A stretch of DNA of 64,000 bases. Origin: Citrus sinensis (Eukaryota > Streptophyta > Magnoliopsida > Sapindales > Rutaceae). Of this stretch, positions 23,868-36,792 are shown one piece after another. The position numbers and the translations under genes were made by a program. Below the pieces are notes generated by a model that searched no databases, was not told the origin of the DNA, and saw only the letters and a program-made list of their open reading frames with translations. Location of the stretch: contig NC_068562.1 in assembly GCF_022201045.2 (NCBI RefSeq), positions 11,779,001 through 11,843,000 of the forward strand. The letters run 5' to 3'. Numbering within the stretch: the first letter of the stretch is position 1; each line of letters opens with the position of its first letter.

Positions 23868-25854
23868 ATGGCAGCAACGGCTGGGTCAATCTTTGCGGCT
23901 TCATCACAATTTGCTTCGGCCACGAGGTCGGTTTCTTGTAGAAATGCAACCCCATCCGTGTCAAGTACACTTGGTATGAGTCCTTAAACTTCTCTACAAT
24001 TTAAATATTTAAATTTTGAGTTTCTCTTGTTGCAAATTGCTCTTGGCGATTTTGCTAGTGAGTAGACCATCTGTATTGGTTCAATTTTGTACAACAAAGC
24101 AAAAAGTTGTCGATGATTTTAATGTCCCATGTTACATCAGAGTTTGCTGTGGTGTGTGAATAGTACTTGATACCGTTATTTGAAAATGATGATACATAAT
24201 GAATTGTTTCCTACTATGATTTCAAAGGAGGCTTCCAGAAAATGCCGGCACTAAAAGTAGTGGTGTAATTTTTCTTCCATTCCACAGCTACTGAGAATGG
24301 GGACCTAAGAAAGTCTATGTTTGAGTACAGATCATAATTAACAAGTCCCTACTAGCTATTGAATATCTTACTTTTCTGTGTCACTTTGAATCACATGATT
24401 TCTGTGAAGCAGGTAGTAGCTTTAAGGGTGCTTTGTTGCCGAGGAGCTCTCCAAAGCAGAAGAAAACAGTTAGGATTACTGGAAAAGTAACTGCTGCAGT
24501 AACCACTGCAACAACTCCCTATGAAGAAATTGAAGAGTATGAATCCCACTTCAACTTTTAGTTCCCCTTTATTTGATCAATGATCCGGAATCATTAGAAA
24601 AACTGTTTTGTTGTGTTCAGATTCTCCGTACATTGTGGTAACTGAACTATGATTGTGGTGTTAACTGTGAACTTCTTCATTTCAGGTACACACGTCCTAG
24701 CTGGGCAATGTTTGAACTTGGGAAGGCCCCTGTATATTGGAAAACTATGAATGGTCTTCCTCCTATGTCTGTAAGTTTGGCATTGGTCCTGGCATTGAAT
24801 TTAGTTCTGGCTCTGATTCTTTTTTAATTTTTTATCTATTATAATGATAAGGCTTTTGAAATCCTCTTAACAGGGAGAGAAGTTGAAGATATTCTACAAT
24901 CCATATGCAAAAAAACTTTTGCCAAACAAAGACTTTGGGATTGGATTTAACGGTAGTTCTAACACCATAGCCTTGGTTTCTTCGCAAAATATCAGTCATA
25001 ATAGTCCTCATTGAATCTCTTTTTCTTGCACAACCTTCCACAGGAGGTTTTAATCAGCCATTTATGTGTGGCGGTGAACCAAGGGCAATGCTTAGGAAAA
25101 ACCGAGGCCAAAATGACTCCCCATTTTATACCATCCAGATATGCGTACCTAAGCACGGTATGTTCTACTTCACAGACTTATATTTGCTTTCTTAGGCATT
25201 TATTAATTCTCTTATTATGAATTTTTCTTTTTGCAGCTATAAACTTGATCTTCTCATTCACAAATGGAGTCGAGTGGGATGGACCTTACAGAATAAAGTT
25301 CCTAGTGCCTAGGGCTTGGAGAAATAAACCAATGGACTTCTTTAACAAGGTAATAACAAAACAAATGTCTGTAACTTGTAATTATATTTTTACTCCAAAA
25401 GTGTAATTGACTGGAAATCTCAGCGAATAAGGTAGAAGCAAATGAATACATCACATGTATAAAACTGCAATTGCAATTTCCCTGGCACTATGGTCTAAAA
25501 CTTGGATTCATATGGCAGGGTTTGGCAGATCAGTTAAGTAAAGACGGTGCATGTGAGAAAGCCATTTTTCCCGACACAGACGTTGTGGTCGATAGATGCG
25601 TGCTGATTGGCAATTTGGCTGCAGAAGGGGTATGTACACTCTTTGTGCATTTCTCATAACATCATTTTGTTACTTCCCTGCAAAATTGCACCATCAAAAC
25701 CAATTATTAATCTGTTGAATGTAACTCAATGCAGGGTGATCGATGTGATCTTAATCTTGTTCCAGGATGTATGGATCCAAGCTCCCCGTTATATGACCCA
25801 CTTGCCAATGTAGATGATGGATCATGCCCTCTTGATAGCGATATTGAGGATTAA
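23868..25854 (+). CDS. PIFI: Post-illumination chlorophyll fluorescence increase protein (PIFI)
   Basis: Eight exons: 23868-23973, 24413-24536, 24686-24770, 24874-24952, 25044-25157, 25237-25349, 25519-25629, 25735-25854. All borders are GT-AG and in phase, giving 283 aa. The first 60 or so residues are rich in Ser, Thr and Ala (start [20 protein letters not shown]), as in chloroplast transit peptides. The mature part starts near [18 protein letters not shown] and ends in an acidic tail with Cys-rich [19 protein letters not shown]. In Arabidopsis PIFI is linked to chlororespiration and NDH-dependent electron flow seen as a fluorescence rise after light-off. No catalytic motif is visible. I name it from remembered sequence and from its position next to FAD5, which is also its Arabidopsis neighbour. 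Confidence 0.85.
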
Positions 25855-27952
25855 TTTTAGTTGTAAATATTTCTGGGAACTTTTGATTCCCAATACTGTT
25901 ACAAAGTTATAGTTGTCCAATTGCAGGAGCATTCAGCTCAGCCCTGCTTGTAAATGCTTAAAAGATGTAATACTTGAAGCTGCTTGTATTGAGCAATATC
26001 ATATACAAAAAATTTCAAAATCATGTAGTACAAGGCGATTTTGGGCAAAATAAGGGTGATTCTATTGCTTATGGATAACACAAAGTGTTTCAAAAGAACT
26101 CTCAAAAGGTCAACAACACATATCAGTAGCCTTAAATGTACTAAAACAACTTCATAAAAGTCGCTACCTAGTTGAAATTATTCAAGCTCTCACATCCATG
26201 TTCCATATGTTTCAAAACGGATCACATTTTCGAACAGTCAATGAGATCGATTTGCCGAAGTTATTTTCTCTTAGTGGTGTTTGATCTGAAGAAAAGTAAG
26301 AAAATGAGAAGAGAGGAAAGTGGGACAAAAATGGAGAGGAGAGTCTATTGAAACTCTTTTCTAATGTTTCATTTGTAACAAAATTATACAAAGAAAGGAA
26401 ATGTCCTATTTTTTATTTAGACAATTTCACCCTATAGTGTTACACTTTCAATATTTATCATAGATATACTGTAAAAAAATAAAACAATTAAATTTATTTA
26501 GTCTACTATATAAATAACTAATAAAATATTATTTTGAATAATATACTTATATTTTTAATCACTCTATTTAAAAATGTTTATTAACATAATTTTATCTTAT
26601 AATTAATTTAATTTGTTTCTAAATAAATTATGACATAAATAAATAATTTTGTAATTAATATATTATGATTTTAAAATTTTATTTGAAAAAACCAAAAAGG
26701 AAGCAGAGCTGCCATCAGAGCCGCTGCCTGTTGTTGCTTGCAACCATCGTACTGGTTGCTTGCAACCATCGTACCATCTCATTTCAACTCGAGAATCATA
26801 TGAAAATTATTAGAAATTGACAATCTCTAGATTGAAGCAACTTATTTGGCCAAAATATTTGATGTTTGTCTGGACCTGGGAAAGTAAAAAAGTTTTCAAA
26901 ACTTTTTAACTAAATTTGAAGAACATAGATCCATTTTAAACCTTTATGATAATGATATGACGTTGCTTGTTGGCTACCAAGTCCAACCGTACCGGCAGTG
27001 ACATTTCACACACCAAAGTCGACGACAACAACTGTCACCCGACGACTGCAACGGTGACTTGTTGATGACTGTTAAATTTATAATTTTATTTTTGTAAATT
27101 AATTAAATAAATAAAGTGATTTTATTAAATTGTTTAAATCATTACTTTAACTTTTATTAATATAAATTAATTATCTACAAATTAAATTGATAAAAATTAA
27201 ATTGTAAATATTAATTATTTGATAACGTAGAACAAGTTAATAAAAGATTGAATGAGTAATTTTGGATGTTTTGTCTTCTAATAGAAGAGGAATTTGAATT
27301 CCTCACTTTTGGTGAGGAATCAAAATTCTACATTATGATGTATATTAAATTCTGATAGAAATTAAATTCTTATAAATTATGATCTAGTGATCTACCAAAT
27401 AATAAAAATAAAAAAGAAATTCAAATTACTTTTCTCTTCCTCTTCCTCTACTTCCAACCAAACACTACTTTAGGTTAGTTAAATCTCCACTTTCTTGAAT
27501 GTACACATTTCTATCGTTTAAAACGATCAACGGCAGGTCAATGGTGGCTTTTTCTTTGAAGCAAGTTAATGTATTGCAACTTTACATGAAAATTATGCTA
27601 AAAACGTGACACAAGAGCCTTGTGTGAATGCAATCTTATAAATGAACATTTCATGGGGGAAAAAAAAAAAGAATCATATGTTTCATAATGCCGTAGTTTC
27701 ATTCTTTTCAAATCAAAGACAATTTATCTTAAAAAATTACAAAAACAAAGACAACTACGGAAACTGATAGCCATCTACTATTACCTTCCATAGTGCGTGT
27801 GAGGATATTTTTCAAGTTTGGGAGTAAAACCAATTCAAAAAAAAAAACACATTTCAATGCACTACATGATAAAATATGTTATATTGGAGTCTGTGTTTTT
27901 TTTATTTTTATATCTTTTAACTTGTTCTTAATTTTAATATGATAAAAAATCT
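25855..27952. other. PIFI 3' flank and AT-rich intergenic DNA
   Basis: No gene is seen. A 22-bp unit with TTGCTTGCAACCATCGTAC is repeated in tandem at about 26733-26775. The segment from about 26273 (AGTGGTGTTTG) to 27473 (CAAACACTAC) has weakly inverted ends and might be an old non-autonomous DNA transposon; the match is only about 10 bp. Confidence 0.4.
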
Positions 27953-27990
27953 TATGTGTGTGTGCGCGCACGCGTGTGTGCATGCACATA
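27953..27990. repeat. 38-bp perfect alternating pyrimidine-purine tract
   Basis: A run of TG, CG and CA steps (core GTGTGTGCGCGCACGCGTGT) keeps strict pyrimidine-purine alternation for 38 bases. This is the pattern that favours left-handed Z-DNA. It stands alone in AT-rich DNA. Confidence 0.85.
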
Positions 27991-29199
27991 TTTATTATCT
28001 CATAAATTAGTTTATTCAAAAAGTGTCTATTGATTTTTAATCATAAATTTGGAGTTTAATATAGAAAATGCAATATTATTCTTCCAAATTATAATTAAGA
28101 TACTAGCTTTATATAAATTGAAGAAAAACTTGCATAGAATTGTCCCACACTTTTTAGAGTCCATTAAATTTAATATTTAAAAAAAAATCAGTGGTTCTTA
28201 TGGTAGAACTCATTGCTCTACCACATAAGAGAGTATTAGTGACTTGTCCCACCAGCTCAATGTGAAATTTTAAAATACATTAGAGGTATCATATCAATCA
28301 TACAAAAAAAAATGATATTGTGGCATATATGTATTTATTTTGAAAAACCACCATATAAATGGTAATTATATTAAATTCAATTACGCATGTTATACAAATA
28401 TTAGTTAGTTGTATTACCTATGATATATTATAGAATTTTTCTAACTCAATATACTAAAGTGATGTAACAATCTCACACAAGTTTCCTTTTCTTTTCTTTT
28501 CTTTTTTAATTAATATCGCATCATTGTCATCACATTTTCGAGTTACTTGAAAGAGAAATTTCTGTCTTACATATTGAATTTTAAATCCACAAATGTCAAT
28601 TTTTTTCTTCTCCTCCCAATTTTCTCTAAATTAAGAAGTGTTGAATATCTTACAAATTTGCTTTCCTGTGCAAATGAAGAATTATTTGTTTTTTTTTAAA
28701 ATTAATATGTATTACATGATTAGAAATTTGGACCCGGCTGCCTTCCAACGAGGGGAAGATGCCCCTTATTTTGTCATCATTTCCAACAGCCGTAGGATAT
28801 CTGGGCACATGATCTAATGGCTCCAGTTTGATAGCTTTAATTATGTTTTAAATTGGCAACCGTTTAAGACGGGTTACGTGGTACTTTAGGGTTTTAACAA
28901 ATGTTCGTGCAATTTGAGGCAGCAAAAAAATTGAAAAGTGGCAATATAATTTTGTATATAATGATTGGGTTAATATTATGGATATAGAGAAGTGGCAATA
29001 TAATTGTAGCTATAAGTATAGCAGTGGTAATTAGTTATTTAAAAAAAAAATCATCAAATTTGGAAATTGTTATTTGTAATGAATGTAGTTCGTGTGCTTT
29101 GAGCTTAGACGAAGCAGAAAATCGAAAGTGAGGTTCAGACTAAAAAGATAATGTGTAACTTTGTCCAAGATTGAAGGTAGGTCAAAGTGAAAAGCAAAA
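27991..29199. other. AT-rich intergenic DNA, no gene seen
   Basis: I find no supported feature in this stretch. Confidence 0.5.
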
Positions 29200-31640
29200 A
29201 GCATGCCATATAGAGATTAATAAGGAAACTACAGTAGATACCAGCGTTGCAGAAGGAAGTAGAGGAATGGAAAGGAACTCTGGATTCATTAGCTTTTTGT
29301 AACTTAAAGGTTGCTTATGTTACAAGAGGTCTCTCATATAATTTCCATGAGAACTCAATGACTTCCAACTTCTCAAGAACTTGAATCGATGTCAATCACT
29401 GACTTACCCCTTACATAGAAACCAACAATGCATCCCACTCAATCATTGTCTATCACTTGCCTCTGCAAATTACAAAGGCCCGGATACATGGGAGCCATAA
29501 TAAATTTCAACAAAAAATCTCCCGCACCTGTACTTACTCATAATCAACTCCCTTCAAATTTTCACAAATCTTCACACCTATCCTTTACAACATCATTATA
29601 CACTGAAATGTTCATTACAAGCAAACCAGCTGAAATTTTACGGAGTAACACAAATGAATTACAATAGTAAAATGCTAATTTACACAACTTTTTTCCTATT
29701 CCTTCCCCACATGATAGATTATGATCAGCTTCTTATAAAAAATTCCCATGTGGGTTCGAACTTCATTCAACCGCCACGAAATGCCAAATAATTCCCTATA
29801 CAACAGGACGCTGTCAGCAGCATTATTCGTCAATTGGGGATGATTAAATTCATTACGAGGCATGACAATAACCTGGCTCCTACTTTGATCTCCTTCAACA
29901 ATAGACCCCTAGTTGCCCTTTTGCTGTGCAAGTAATTTTTCTACATATAGACCTTTCGCATTGACAGCTTATGAAAATCCACAGTTACAAATCTAAAACA
30001 ATGCCTACCAACAAAAAGCAGTGTCATTTCACCATTCAGTTTTATTTTATGGTGATACATATTAACAAAAATCTCAATGGACAAGGTAAAGTGGTTAAAC
30101 GGATTAAGTATGACAATACAACCCACTATAAAGGCATTTTCTATATTCTTTCCATAAAACACCTTGTCCTACATACAACATAATGCATACCTCAACAACC
30201 AAACTCCTTCAAATCTTTTTGCTCTTCCAATTAAAATAATGAAATGCAAATGACTGAATAGCTTTTCTCAAAACCTATATTTTAATTATCTTTTGACCAA
30301 GAGCATATGCACTCGCGACTCAGGAAATAGATAACCAAAAAGCGGGACTGACTAGGATAAAAAGCAACAATATTCATTAAGGCATTAAGCAAGCAACCAT
30401 AAGTATAATGAAAGTGAAAGGCCGTATCATGCATTACAATATCGCTGCAATGCAATCTACATACACAAAGATGACATTCGTACCCAAGCATGCATCAAAT
30501 ATGCTTGCAGGTCAGATCTCTCCAGTGGATCACCAACCTATGCACTACTTTTTCTATAGAGACATACCTCTTCAACCAAAATAAAGACATTGTCTTCTAA
30601 TAATGACCAAGCCACGACATAAACTGACATAAGAAAACTTCAATCTGCAAATGCACAGTCAACACTTCCTTTGTAATGACGTATTTTAGTACGTACAGAC
30701 TAAACAGAAGTCCAATGATGGGAATAATAATAGACCAACGCAATGAATCATCTAATTACAAATTCATTATCACCTGCTGCTACTCCAACTATGTTGCAAT
30801 GTTTAGTTGCTTCATTCTAGAAATGGCGGAACCTTCATGTCTGCAAATGCAGATATTGGTATAAAGTCGTGACATTTTATGCATGTCTATTGACATACTT
30901 ATAGGATAAACGCATACCTCCAACTATGGAGAGAGGACAATCAGTGTCTTCAACTACTTCTCCATTTCCTGATAACAAAAATTAATAGGTTATAGTATAA
31001 GTAACCAGCAGAATAAGCCAAATAGCACAAGAGCAACAGAGAGAAAAGCATTTTTGTTAATGGATATGCAATAGTTCTGCCAACCACGGGCTGATAGACT
31101 GAATAAAAACACGTCATGATTGTTGCAATGTCTAACCATTCAATCAGCTAAAATAATTGATTGAACGTTGTATCCCACTCTATGCTTAAATGTATAGAAA
31201 AGTATATGTAAGTATTCACCATACAGATGCATCATGGTAGGAACATTAGTCCAAAGGGAACAACTACAGGGAAGTGACCTCAAGTGATGATAAATCAATC
31301 ATACTTAAATGAGGATGTGTTAATGCATAAGTAATACAAAACACAGTCGATTGCCAAACAAAATTTCTTCATGGCAGCGAGATTTCATAAATTCAATTTC
31401 CAACAGCTTCTCTATCTTAAAGGAAACATACAAAGAATCAACAGAAACATACTGAACCTAAGCAGGATGAAGCCTGCGATTTAACTCTTCATATAGTCTA
31501 TAACATGCAAAACCATTTACAATATCCCCTAGAAGAACCATAATCGGCGTCCAATGTAAATCTCAAATATTTACCTTTTTGTTCATGTAATCGGCGTCCA
31601 AACGCGGCTGATCGATCACCGAATTTGGGTTGTTGGTGTC
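29200..31640 (-). other. Possible unidentified minus-strand transcribed locus
   Basis: Composition is less AT-rich than the flanks. Exon-like pieces occur on the minus strand. One is 30968-30918: TTATCAG before it, GTATGCG after it, and one open frame reading GEVVEDTDCPLSIVG. Another ends at 31575 with AAAAAG|GTAAAT and reads NPNSVIDQPRLDADYMNKK. Their phases do not join directly, and I found no chain of exons between them. TAATCGGCGTCCAA occurs twice, at 31541 and 31588. I do not recognise a family. It may be a decayed gene or a noncoding transcript. Confidence 0.25.
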
Positions 31641-32394
31641 AATATTGTACTGTTTTTACCACAATGCCACAATCGCAACCGACGCACTGCTTCCAATTGA
31701 TGCGCACACTTTTCGAATTAACATTATTATTTTTCTTTTTCTTATTCAGTTATTCACACTGTTTTTACCAGCCACACCATTTACATTATTTTATTACCTG
31801 TCCATTTTTCAGTTGTTGGATTTCACTACTCTTCAATCGGATGGCCACAAGACGACAAAATAATAGGTACCTTCCAACCGATGGGAGGTAGTTTTGGCCT
31901 AGAAATTTATTCTCCACCCATATATCCAACGGAAAAAATATATTTCTCTCTTTTTATTTTTAGTTAAGAGAGAAATATAAGAAGTTTTCAAAGGGAGTCG
32001 AATGTCAAGAGTGTGGGCTCAAACGAAGAACTAGTAAAAAGCAACTTAACGCCTGGCCTCAATTGCACGAACAATAACTGGTCCATATTCAACTTCTAGT
32101 GGTGGTCCTCGAATCGAATGAATTACAAATATTACTTTAACTGCCTCTCCTTTTCTTTCAAGATGCATTAGCTTTTCCTACCTTGGTTTGATTTTAATTT
32201 TTACAAGTTTTTTATTTTGATTTACAAGAAATCCCATTAGATATACACATGATAATGATGCAAACTGATAAGGATATTAACAGCAAAAACAAGAACAAAA
32301 TTACTAAAGACGTAAAGTATCTTTACAAAAATTAAAAAAAAAAAAGAAAAAGAGTAAGCCTAAAGCATCCAAATTTTTTATTGCCCCGTTTGTT

Positions 32395-34180
32395 TCAACT
32401 TAACAGAGATTCTTTAGCAGCACTTCCCATTTTGCTTTTGCTCTGTTCGTATTTTCCAGCAAGAGAGTCGAATAAAATTCCAGCACCGACACCAACAGCC
32501 AAATCTATTGTATAGTGACCTCTTGTGCCCAGCAACCTTACAGCTTGAAGAACATTAAGCACATCAAAAAGCCATGCCATTTCCCACCGGTGCATTCTCC
32601 GCATATCAAGTGATGCAATCACAGACCCTGCAACATGGCCTGAGTAAAATAGGAAAAACGATACGTTCCCTACTGGAAAATCCACGCCAGAACCCAAAAA
32701 TCCCTGAGAACGATGAGCAACAAGTGACTGAATCGTCAATAGAGCTATAATACACTGCTTATGCTATTGAATGTAACCCAAAGAAACCACAAACGAGAAA
32801 TTGTACACTACAAAATTTTAGTCTTGGCTGAAATCAAGAGAGAATCTCGTCCCTTTTAAGAATTAATTTTTCCATTGGAAGCTATTTTCCTATAATTTCT
32901 AGAAGCTTACACCAAACATAGACACTCTTTCATTAACTTATACATTCGTAGTCACCAGTCACGGTTTACCGTAGATAATTTTTTCATTACTTACCAATTA
33001 CAGGCATGTATCTACTCCCTTTGTTTTAATAATATCCCAAGAAAGTACTACTAGTTAAATCACTAAATTTTCTTTTCTTGGCAACCAAACCAAAATATTG
33101 ATTCCATGATGACTCAAACGAAGCAATAAAGGGCATTGGTGTGAAAAATGTAGTTGAACTCATGAAGTGAGGTTGAAAATGTACCTGAGGCAACGGAAGC
33201 TGTGTGGAGTAACCAAGAATTCCGCGGAAAGTGAACATGAAAAGCGCCGAAATTGTGGCTCTTGGCCGGCCTTCAATCAGCCAAGTCCACAGTATGTAAG
33301 CTGTTTGCATCCCCACAAACGCCTAATAAATTATGCAACATTACCCAACAAATACATAACATATTACATTAGAGTGCTGTGAATTTTACGAAAAATAGAA
33401 ATGAATAAAATAAACATTGCATGTGCATATCATATCCAATTGATTGATATGTCTCTGTCAGGAAATGCAATTGCATGTGAAATTCTAATTCCAATCCAAA
33501 CAAAAAGCACATTAAAAAAAAAAAGAGAAGAATTTTTTTTAAAAATCTTATTCAATTGTCATTAATGAAAATAATGAGGCTGATTAAACTAATCTTGAAA
33601 TTTCTTGTTCTAGCCACAAAACCATTAAAAACAAAGAAACCCCTACAGCTAAAACCAAAGATTGTAAAAATTTATAATCTTCTAAAATAAATAAATGATG
33701 ATAATAAATCAATAAATGAAAAAAAAGAAAAGAAAAGAAAAGACTGCATGTGGTGTCAATGATGAAAAGCGGTACCGTATTGAGGGCTGCAAACAGAGTA
33801 TTAAGCTGAGGCGAAGAAGAGAGGAGGCGATGCAAGGGCCGGGTGGCGATGAACCCAAGATCGAACGGGGGGGAAGAATCGGGGACCATGCGGAGAGTGT
33901 ACTCGACGCCCATGAAAAACAGCAACCCCATTGCGAAGACACAGGGTATCCAATGGTGCCTCGCCACGTACACGGCATCCTGTAAAGTCCAGCTCAAGAA
34001 CGACGCTCTCCCATTCCCAGAACCACCATTGCCCATTTTCTTGCCACCGATGATCTCGACGGCACCCTTAGTGGCAGCCCTGTAATAAGAATCTCCGTTA
34101 ACGCCGTTAGCAGCTAGTTTATTGGCCGGACGTCTGTGGAGGACAGCGGAGGAGCATTGGGTGAGTGTGGCGCCGTTCAT
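32395..34180 (-). CDS. ROD1: Phosphatidylcholine:diacylglycerol cholinephosphotransferase (PDCT)
   Basis: Three exons on the minus strand: 34180-33776, 33322-33185, 32703-32395, giving 283 aa with agreeing phases. The protein has several hydrophobic membrane segments and belongs to the lipid phosphatase/phosphotransferase fold. The catalytic signatures are YSGH (H204) and TRGHYTIDL (H244, D248), which match the His-His-Asp triad of the family. In Arabidopsis ROD1 swaps phosphocholine head groups between phosphatidylcholine and diacylglycerol in the ER, moving acyl chains in and out of the pool where they are desaturated for oil. The N-terminal 60 residues are low-complexity and Gly/Asn-rich. 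The length is slightly under the Arabidopsis protein. The assignment rests on motifs and on synteny with FAD5 and PIFI. Confidence 0.92.
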
Positions 34181-36303
34181 GGCTGTTAAAGTTGACGGAG
34201 GAACGACACATAGTGAGAGGTATACCTCGATGAATCTTATAATAATACAACATGAGATGGGCTGCGGAGTTTACAAAGAGTTCATATGTCGGCGAGAGAA
34301 AACATCAAAGCGCGTGAATGTATTGAATTTTGTTTTTTTTGGGTTAATTTTCTTTTTAATTTTGTAATGTTAGATCAAATTGAATCAAATTATAATCAAT
34401 TAACCTATAACTCCAGCCGAATGCACTGTTATTATTAATATTATTTTTTTCCTGTCAACTTTGGAGGCTTGATGCGCGGAGATAATAACGCGTGCTTGAA
34501 ACTCGCTGCCACTGGAAACGCGCTGTATCTATACTAGCCACTAAATAATTTTGTCATAGTAACAATAGTTATTTTAAATTTGATTTTAATAGGATGGTTT
34601 ATATGAGTTATGAAGTAACGATCTAATTAAAGTGGTAGTGTTTTTGGGTAAATTATTTAACATTTTTTTAATTTTTTTTTCTTTTGGTTACGAAAAGAGG
34701 TTATGACTATTAATAGTAAAAGAAATTAAAGATCAACTTACCAACGATTTATATATACCAACAATATTGCAATAACGTTATCAAATTTTTTACAAATTCA
34801 CATTAGTTTCAAGAGAGATGATATTAGGGGTCAATTTAATAAAGTTGTGGTTTCTAAAATAATATTTGCTAATTATGTAAAACTAATAATCATTTTGTTA
34901 AATAGAAACAGTTAACTAGTTAAGTGTTTTTTTTTTTTTGGTTAAATTTAAGCATTGTAAATTTAAAAACAATTCATAACGGTTTCGGAAATTTTGTGGT
35001 GAAATTGTTGTGACAATGCATCTGTCCCATGTGTATGTAATAATTATGAACAAAATTATATTTCATTAACGAGTATATAAAATTTCAAATTAATTTTTTT
35101 TTAATTCTTTTCGAGAAAATATTGCTTAAAAATTATTGCCCCCGGCCCCCGGCCCCCGGGCGGGCACTCTCATTATATCATTAATAATTGAAATCACAAT
35201 TAAATTCCTCCGGAAGAAAAAGGTACCCATGGGGTCATTTCGTGTTATCAAAATTCAACGTGGACATGGACGGTGACGCAGGAATCACGCGGCTTGATTT
35301 AATTTCTTATCTTTTTTTAACTTTATTTACGTGGCCACCAAATTAAAAAAAAACACGTGGCCACTTTAAATCATTCGTTACTGGATTTTTGACTTGATCA
35401 GCATAAGAAAGTTCTAGTTTCCTCGACTGATTTATTCTTTATCTAAAGTTTAGACTTATTTAATTTGAACAATTAGCTAGATCTGAAAAAATGGCCGCTT
35501 ATTGTTCATGACATGGCTGATCAGTGATCTGATCACGTCTGTATAAATTATTCAAAGTCGAGCGACATGATCCATCCGGCATTAACAAGACAAATTAATA
35601 ATTCTTTTTAATCGTAGAAATTAGAGTTTGATCGTCTATCTTATATTGAATAAAGTATTTCCAAATTTCTATTGACTTATTTGACGATAATAAAATAATA
35701 ATAATTTGAGATTAATGGATTGAGATTTTGTTTTTGAATCCATCCAAAATGCCTTATATTACTTAAGAAGAGGCTCATCATATACTTGCCAACAACCAAT
35801 TTTAATTAGATAATGTGGAATTTTGGATTAATTTACAGTTTCTTTTCTCAACCATCATTATTTTACTTTAAAACTAGTGTCGAAATGAAGTGTGAAAAAT
35901 GAATTGCGAAAATTTTAATATCAAGAATGAAGTGTGAAAAATGCATCCACCAGACCACCACCAACAAGGAGTGATTTGATTATGCTTTTAATTTAATAGC
36001 CTCAAATATACAACGTGGATTGGATCGGATAAGCAAAAACTAAACGATACAATTTCTTTTCTTTGGACACCTCACAAACTCTAAAATTTGAATAAACCAA
36101 GCTAAAGATAAGATCACATGACCTGACAGTAATTAATTCATCAAGCAAGCGGAGTCATTAAAATTGATTGATTAGATTATATAGTCCGGGGAAGGCGGTA
36201 GTTGATCTAGCTAGTCGAAAAGTTGTAGGTAAAAGAGTCGGTCGATCACGTTCAATACATTATAAAATTGAAAGGTGACACACCAATATCATTCGTAATC
36301 AAC
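34181..36303. other. AT-rich intergenic DNA with one GC island
   Basis: This is the ROD1 upstream flank followed by AT-rich DNA without recognised genes. CACGTGGCCAC-type G-box sequences lie at about 35329-35365. The GC tract at 35139-35164 is listed separately. Confidence 0.45.
35139..35164 (-). repeat. C5/G5 run cluster with possible quadruplex or i-motif
   Basis: Three C5 runs (35139-35143, 35146-35150, 35153-35157) are spaced by GG and followed by GGGCGGG. The minus strand therefore has three G5 runs separated by CC. It is the only such GC tract in this AT-rich stretch. Only three long runs are present, so a standard four-run quadruplex would need to divide a run. Confidence 0.7.
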
Positions 36304-36528
36304 ATGAAAAAGGAACAACAATTCATTTGCGTTGCTGCTAAATTTGGTTTTGAAAAAGGCAATCAAGGATGGCAAAGCAAGTGTGCACTCCAAGAGCAGG
36401 AACAGCGCTATTATTTATTCACACTGGAAATCGACGACAATAATCAAGGGCCGTTGGATCAATTCATTCGTAGTCATGGGGCCCCAGCAGCCGATTGTGA
36501 TGAGTATTTCTTGTTCACGAAGAAATGA
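36304..36528 (+). CDS. Unidentified 74-aa open frame
   Basis: The frame begins ATG at 36304 and ends TGA at 36526-36528; it stays open upstream to about 36268. The product is hydrophilic and balanced in composition (FICVAAKFGF, QEQEQRYYLFTLEIDDNNQG, PAADCDEYFLF), unlike the low-complexity frames around it, so it may be a real small gene or a fragment of one. No signal peptide or membrane span is visible and I do not recognise a family. It lies about 265 bp past the PV42 stop codon, on the opposite strand. Confidence 0.3.
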   Translation: MKKEQQFICVAAKFGFEKGNQGWQSKCALQEQEQRYYLFTLEIDDNNQGPLDQFIRSHGAPAADCDEYFLFTKK

Positions 36529-36792
36529 GATTGTGTGTGTCGAGTAATTTTCAATTCATTAGGCTTTGCTGCGTCGTGGGTTTTCTTTAAAAGTCTTAGC
36601 TACTAATTATTAATTACGATCATGCATTCATCTTAGCATCAGTGCTCAACTACCAGCTCAAATTTGCATAACCGAGATTCCCAACAAAGATGAATCCCTT
36701 GACATCTTAAAACAAGTGCAATTAACAACTTACACTACGACTTGCCAAAAAAAAAAAAACATAACTACTTATATCAATCCTTTAAAAACATT

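Noticed and set aside
33709-33985. 89-codon frames on both strands
   Set aside because: They are alternate-frame shadows of ROD1 exon 1 and its intron border.
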